From Velamenicoccus sp964471325 (GTDB lineage: Bacteria; Omnitrophota; Gorgyraeia; Velamenicoccales; Velamenicoccaceae), in NCBI GenBank assembly GCA_964471325.1, contig CAYYFL010000022.1, positions 1 through 18,170 of the forward strand: a stretch of 18,170 bases of DNA, written 5' to 3'. The notes below the pieces were generated by a model. It was not told the DNA's origin and made no database searches. It saw only the letters and a program-made list of their open reading frames with translations. How positions within the stretch are numbered: the stretch's first letter is position 1; each line of letters opens with the position of its first letter. Of the stretch, positions 15,061 to 18,170 are shown in pieces. The position numbers were made by a program, and so were the translations under genes.

Positions 15061-15098
15061 AAAACAAAAAGACGTCCATCACACTACTGGACGTCTTT
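15061..15098 (-). terminator. Strong intrinsic terminator upstream of gltB
   Basis: On the minus strand, AAAGACGTCC (15098-15089) pairs perfectly with GGACGTCTTT (15077-15068) around an 11-nt loop. The stem runs straight into TTTTTGTTTT (15070-15061). This is a textbook rho-independent terminator pointed at gltB and located 68-105 nt before its start codon. It either ends a small RNA or is an attenuator for gltB. Confidence 0.85.
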
Positions 15099-15205
15099 AT
15101 CCCTAGGTTCTCTTTTTTGAGACAGCGCTGCCTGTAACTATCTTTTGCTACAAAACCAGCGCGCTATTCTTGCCCTCAACGATGAGGGGCTTTCCTTTTT
15201 TGCTA
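15061..15205 (-). ncRNA. Candidate structured leader RNA or sRNA upstream of gltB
   Basis: A unit of about 145 nt is bounded by a near-consensus promoter and a strong terminator. In between are a hairpin at 15172-15190 (CCCTCA/TGAGGG), a stem pairing 15125-15130 with 15157-15162 (CAGCGC/GCGCTG), a hairpin inside that stem at 15143-15155 (TTTTG-CTA-CAAAA on the plus strand), and the terminator stem. I see no protein gene in it; only a 13-codon TTG reading (MRARIARWFCSKR) could be a leader peptide. It does not match what I know of the glutamine riboswitch, c-di-GMP, fluoride or preQ1 aptamers. An unrecognised riboswitch or attenuator for gltB, or an independent sRNA such as a 6S-like RNA, are the leading readings. 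Confidence 0.55.
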
Positions 15206-15211
15206 CCTAAA

Positions 15212-15240
15212 AATATACCACAAGCAGGGGGCCGTGTCAA
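15212..15240 (-). promoter_or_regulatory. Near-consensus sigma-70 promoter upstream of gltB leader
   Basis: On the minus strand TTGACA (15240-15235) is perfect, the spacer is exactly 17 nt (15234-15218) and the -10 is TATATT (15217-15212, five of six). The expected start is near 15205. It lies 33 nt beyond the end of the phosphoribosyltransferase gene and drives the leader toward gltB. It is the best promoter in the window. Confidence 0.85.
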
Positions 15241-15272
15241 TATAAAGCCCGAAAGAACAGGATGTCCAAAAA

Positions 15273-15899
15273 TCAAAGGCCGGCTTTTTTAAGGAATATA
15301 GCAGCCTCTTCCTCCGGAACATCATACCAACGGCCATAGACCTGGGCCACAGCCTGGAAGAAAGGAGGCGTCTCCAGAATAACGGCCTCATCGGCAAGGC
15401 GGGACATTTCGCGGACCATCTCCTTGCCGCTGACAGGGACGGCCACGATGACCCTGGCGGCCTGCTTGTGGCGGCACAGCTTGATCGAAACCCGCATGGT
15501 CGATCCCATGGCAATGCCGTCATCGACCAGGATAACGGTCTTGCCATTCAAGGAAGGCAGGGGTTTGCCTGCGCGAAAGACCTCGACCCTGCGTCTGGCC
15601 TCCGCGATCTGCTGCCGCTTGATCTTGTCGATATCATCTGGCGTCAGCCGCTTCACAGCGTCCTCAAAAATGAACGCGCTGCCGTCTTCGGCAACAGCCC
15701 CGAAGCCGGCCTCCGGATTGTCTGGATAAGGAAGCTTGCGCGCCACGATGACCGACAACGGCAGGTTCAATTCCTGTGCCACATAAAAACCGACCTCCAC
15801 CCCTCCCTTCGGAATAGCTAAAACAAGGGCGTCCTCGCCTTTAAATTTCTCAAGGGCGGCAGCCAGCTTCAATCCGGCATCTTTACGGTCGAGAAACAT
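15273..15899 (-). CDS. Phosphoribosyltransferase-family protein
   Basis: A 208-residue type I phosphoribosyltransferase fold. The PRPP-binding loop is VILVDDGIAMGST at 122-134, and the N-terminal MFLDRKDAGLKLAAALEKF is typical of this stand-alone subfamily. The ALVLAIPKGGVEVGF region holds the second signature. The subfamily is often annotated 'phosphoribosyltransferase' without a known substrate, and related proteins occur as domains beside dienelactone hydrolases. Base salvage cannot be claimed. I start at the ATG at 15899 rather than the TTG at 15926, because the ATG gives the canonical opening residues. It follows the HtpX-like gene by 61 nt and is followed by the gltB-leader promoter. 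Confidence 0.85.
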   Translation of the reverse strand: MFLDRKDAGLKLAAALEKFKGEDALVLAIPKGGVEVGFYVAQELNLPLSVIVARKLPYPDNPEAGFGAVAEDGSAFIFEDAVKRLTPDDIDKIKRQQIAEARRRVEVFRAGKPLPSLNGKTVILVDDGIAMGSTMRVSIKLCRHKQAARVIVAVPVSGKEMVREMSRLADEAVILETPPFFQAVAQVYGRWYDVPEEEAAIFLKKAGL

Positions 15900-15934
15900 C
15901 TTTCGGTCAACGGATCGGCGGATCAACGAAACAG

Positions 15935-15950
15935 CGGGTTAGAAATTTTA
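15935..15950. repeat. 16-bp repeat CGGGTTAGAAATTTTA, copy 1 (inverted relative to 17647)
   Basis: An exact 16-bp match, inverted, to 17647-17662. The two copies bracket the HtpX-like gene, one in each intergenic gap. The copy is part of an imperfect palindrome (GTTAGAAATTTTAAC). Likely a dispersed palindromic element rather than a terminal repeat of a mobile element, because nothing between the copies looks like a transposase. Confidence 0.6.
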
Positions 15951-15960
15951 ACGCCTGCGC

Positions 15961-17604
15961 TCAAAAGGAAGAATCGTCGAAGAAATGTTCTCTGTTTTCG
16001 TAAATATATTGCAGGATTTCGAGTTCCTGGTTATCGAACCAGATGCCTTCGCAATAAACGCAGCGGTCAATCTCGACAGGATAGGAATAGACAAAAAATT
16101 GCCGCCGCATCTTACGCCGGCATTGAGGACAATCCAGCACCCAGGCGTTGAGGGGCTTCTGCTTATAAAAACCATCAACGCGCTTATCCCTCTCGCGAAT
16201 GGCCAACTCCGCCAGGCGGACGATCTCTGGATCGAATGTCTTGTCCTTGCGGATCAGGATGCGGGAGATCTTACGGCTGGGGGCAAAGACCCCTTCGCAA
16301 TGGGGGCACTTCTGGACCGGGACCCCTTCGTAATGCATTTCCCCCAGGGCCGTGCGGCAATGAGGGCAGACGAATTCCTCCTTTGTCTTCGGCTCTGTCT
16401 GCCGCGGAGAAAACACCGACATAAGCGCCTCATCCTCATAGGCGTGGGCGACCTTCTCGGAGCCCTCCGGTTTTATCCATGTCTCCGGCGTCAACAGGCC
16501 GGACTTCTGAAGATCCTCCAAACCGAACGGCCCCTTCCATTCCTGATCGGCGAAAACCCTCCACGCAACCGGCGCGGTACTCTTTGTCTCCGTAAACTCC
16601 GCTTTCGCCACCGGAGAAACCCAGGCGTTATTTTTCAGATTTTCCTCCAATGTCTTGGCATTCACATGGGCCATGTCCGTCAATATCCGGATACGCTCGG
16701 CAATAGGCGGATGCGTAGAAAAAGCATCCGAGAAAATCCCCTGTTTTTCATCAAGACGGCTGAAGTTAGGATTGACGATAAAGATGGATTCCAGCCGCTC
16801 GCCCAGAGCGCCCCCTCCCCGCCAGTTCGTCGATATCAAAGAAAGGGCTTCCGCCAGACCCAAAGGGTTGCGCGTCAGCCGGACGCTGACGGCATCGGCG
16901 CGGTACTCTTTCTGGCGAGAGATGAAATAGCGCAGGAGCGTGCTCAAAAAACGCATGAAAAATATAATGAGGAGCAGCACGAGGATCAACATGGCGCCGC
17001 GGCCCCGCGATCTCTGCATGCCAGCCTTCAGCCGCGAGAACAGCTCATCGTATAATTCGGCCAAGGCGCACGTCACGGTCGTGGCCAGGCAATCGCCGCT
17101 GACGATATGACCCGCTTCGTGGCCGACGACAGCCTCCAGCTGCGCCCTGTTGAGGCGCGTCAAAAGGCCTTCCGTCACGCCGATCACCGCCTGCCCCTGG
17201 AAATCCTCGAGGGCAAATGCATTCAGGCTCACCGATGGAATGACCATGCCCGCGATACGCCGGCCGCCGATGGCCACGCTCACTTCGTCAATAATGTTCT
17301 GGAGACCCTTGTGATAAAAATCCTTTGCATCGAGCTCCGCGGCCCCGATAGACAAAGACAATTTTTCAATCAGATGCGACGTGGAGGTGGCCCAGTGCAG
17401 GAGCGCCACAAAGAGAGCGACCCCAAAAGCCGCCAGGGTCGCTGAACCGCTCGGCCAGAAAAAGCCTTCTCTCGGCGCAAAGGCATTGCGCAAGATCACA
17501 AGCAAAAGATATGCGGTGAGGAAATAAAAGAAGATGACGAAAAAGAAAAGAAAACCGAGCAGACGCGTCTTTTTTTCTTCGATATCGATGAATGAAAAAG
17601 GCAT
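15961..17604 (-). CDS. HtpX-like M48 membrane metalloprotease fused to GYF_2-like and double zinc-ribbon domains
   Basis: A 547-residue membrane protease. Helices at about 17-37, 53-70 and 203-220 and the zinc site HEAGH at 162-166, with E233 (EYRAD) as third ligand, identify the M48B (HtpX-like) peptidase in residues 1-310. A linker leads to a GYF_2-like domain at about 347-392 (WRVFADQEWKGPFGLEDL). Two TFIIB-like zinc ribbons follow: C413, C416, C433, C436 and C492, C495, C515, C518, both with the CxGxxx-hydrophobic pattern (CEGVFA and CEGIWFD). Classic HtpX has about 290 residues, so half of this protein is extra. A lemA gene precedes it on the same strand after a 92-nt gap, a common association for membrane quality control. 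The start ATG at 17604 has no good ribosome site. Confidence 0.9.
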   Translation of the reverse strand: MPFSFIDIEEKKTRLLGFLFFFVIFFYFLTAYLLLVILRNAFAPREGFFWPSGSATLAAFGVALFVALLHWATSTSHLIEKLSLSIGAAELDAKDFYHKGLQNIIDEVSVAIGGRRIAGMVIPSVSLNAFALEDFQGQAVIGVTEGLLTRLNRAQLEAVVGHEAGHIVSGDCLATTVTCALAELYDELFSRLKAGMQRSRGRGAMLILVLLLIIFFMRFLSTLLRYFISRQKEYRADAVSVRLTRNPLGLAEALSLISTNWRGGGALGERLESIFIVNPNFSRLDEKQGIFSDAFSTHPPIAERIRILTDMAHVNAKTLEENLKNNAWVSPVAKAEFTETKSTAPVAWRVFADQEWKGPFGLEDLQKSGLLTPETWIKPEGSEKVAHAYEDEALMSVFSPRQTEPKTKEEFVCPHCRTALGEMHYEGVPVQKCPHCEGVFAPSRKISRILIRKDKTFDPEIVRLAELAIRERDKRVDGFYKQKPLNAWVLDCPQCRRKMRRQFFVYSYPVEIDRCVYCEGIWFDNQELEILQYIYENREHFFDDSSF

Positions 17605-17646
17605 CGTTTTAAGTTAACGGGTGTGCGGCTCGACGAATGCATGATC

Positions 17647-17662
17647 TAAAATTTCTAACCCG
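17647..17662. repeat. 16-bp repeat TAAAATTTCTAACCCG, copy 2 (inverted relative to 15935)
   Basis: The exact reverse complement of 15935-15950, located in the 92-nt gap between lemA and the HtpX-like gene. It shares the ATTTCTAAC core with the palindrome upstream of gltB and resembles the degenerate copy near 8891. Part of an intergenic palindromic family. Confidence 0.6.
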
Positions 17663-17696
17663 TCAACCCCCTTACCCGGCAACCCGATCATTTGTC

Positions 17697-18170
17697 CTAA
17701 AGCTGGACCTTCGGCGCTTCTCTCTCGGCCTTATCTTCGATCTCGAAGAAATCACGCTTGGCAAATCCTGCGGAACTTGCCACGATGTTCGTCGGAACAA
17801 CCTCGATCAGGGTGTTGTACCGGCCGACCTCGTCGTTATAATACTGGCGGGCAAACGAAATCTTATTCTCTGTCGACGTCAATTCTTCCTGAAGGGCCAA
17901 GACGTTCTGGTTGGCCTTTAAGTCCGGGTAGCGTTCGACAACGGCAAACAGGGAACGCAGGGTCTGGGTAAGAAAATTCTCCGCTTGGGCCTTGTCCTTG
18001 ATACCGGAGGCATCGATGGCCTGCGTCCTGGCCTTGATGACGCGCTCCAGGGTGTCTTTCTCATATGCCATATACCCCTTGACCGACTCGACGAGATTGG
18101 GGATCAGGTCGTGCCGGCGCTTGAGCTGGACGTCGATCTGAGACCACGCGTTGTCCACACGGATCTTGAG
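17697..18170 (-). CDS. LemA family protein (partial, 5' end beyond window)
   Basis: The C-terminal 157 residues of a LemA protein; the N-terminal single membrane helix and the start lie beyond the right edge. The family core is clear: NAWSQIDVQLKRRHDLIPNL, VKGYMAYEKDTLERV, FAVVERYPDLKANQNVLALQ, ENKISFARQYYNDEVGRYNT and a C-terminal YNTLIEVVPTNIVA-like segment followed by FFEIEDKAEREAPKVQL, the usual end. LemA proteins are helical-bundle membrane-anchored proteins of unclear function, frequently next to htpX, as here. The stop TAG is at 17699-17697. Confidence 0.93.
   Translation of the reverse strand, partial: LKIRVDNAWSQIDVQLKRRHDLIPNLVESVKGYMAYEKDTLERVIKARTQAIDASGIKDKAQAENFLTQTLRSLFAVVERYPDLKANQNVLALQEELTSTENKISFARQYYNDEVGRYNTLIEVVPTNIVASSAGFAKRDFFEIEDKAEREAPKVQL

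Noticed and set aside
15061..15205. Known glutamine (glnA) riboswitch upstream of gltB
   Set aside because: The conserved glnA-motif sequence elements I know are not found in this leader. I keep it as an unassigned structured RNA.
15935..17662. Composite transposon flanked by inverted repeats around the HtpX-like gene
   Set aside because: There is no transposase between the repeats, the repeats are only 16 bp, and similar cores occur elsewhere in the window, so a dispersed palindrome is the simpler reading.
1..18170. CRISPR array or prophage
   Set aside because: No regularly spaced direct repeats and no phage or integrase genes were seen on either strand.

Overview
The window is a dense bacterial chromosome segment, roughly 50-55% GC by eye. 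Every protein gene except one reads on the minus strand. The exception is a PilZ gene at 8420-8809. The mix is a CpaF-type secretion ATPase, RtcB with archease, PduO-type cobalamin adenosyltransferase, NADPH-type GltBD, and LemA with an HtpX-like protease carrying zinc ribbons. Together with several families of short palindromic intergenic repeats, this suggests a Gram-negative, uncultivated-lineage bacterium. Omnitrophota is my best guess, at low to moderate confidence; I cannot place it without searches. There is no phage, IS or CRISPR array, so most of the window is housekeeping.

Layout from left to right. (1) 1-955: the N-terminal 318 residues of a CpaF/TadA-family ATPase, cut by the window edge. 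(2) 1141-1372: a complete tRNA-Ser(UGA) plus a perfect 44-bp copy of its anticodon-loop-to-T-arm part, with palindromes between them. (3) 1351-4093: a tightly packed minus-strand run of a bacterial PH-domain membrane protein, seryl-tRNA synthetase, a five-helix membrane protein and a GIY-YIG nuclease. Its last codons lie inside the 5' end of tRNA-Ser, so serS and its cognate tRNA sit in one apparent transcription unit. (4) 4103-6080: archease and RtcB RNA ligase, followed by an orphan second copy of the RtcB C-terminal octapeptide and a palindromic repeat. (5) 6397-8262: HAD phosphatase, nicotinamidase-like hydrolase and cobalamin adenosyltransferase, read from a promoter with a 12-bp palindrome near its start point. 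This promoter is back to back with the promoter of the PilZ gene. (6) 8944-14993: gltD and gltB, the two subunits of glutamate synthase. (7) 15061-15240: a near-consensus promoter, a structured RNA of about 145 nt and a strong intrinsic terminator, all on the gltB strand and upstream of gltB. (8) 15273-18170: a phosphoribosyltransferase, an unusual HtpX-like protease fused to a GYF_2-like domain and two zinc ribbons, and a truncated LemA gene.

Functional themes are RNA repair and tRNA charging (rtcB, archease, serS, tRNA-Ser, GIY-YIG), nitrogen assimilation (gltBD and its leader), cofactor metabolism (ATR, nicotinamidase), membrane protein quality control (LemA, HtpX-like) and c-di-GMP or pilus biology (PilZ, CpaF).

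The candidates most worth following are the gltB leader or sRNA, the tRNA-Ser 3'-half duplication beside a GIY-YIG gene that overlaps the tRNA, the HtpX-GYF-zinc-ribbon fusion, and the duplicated RtcB tail.
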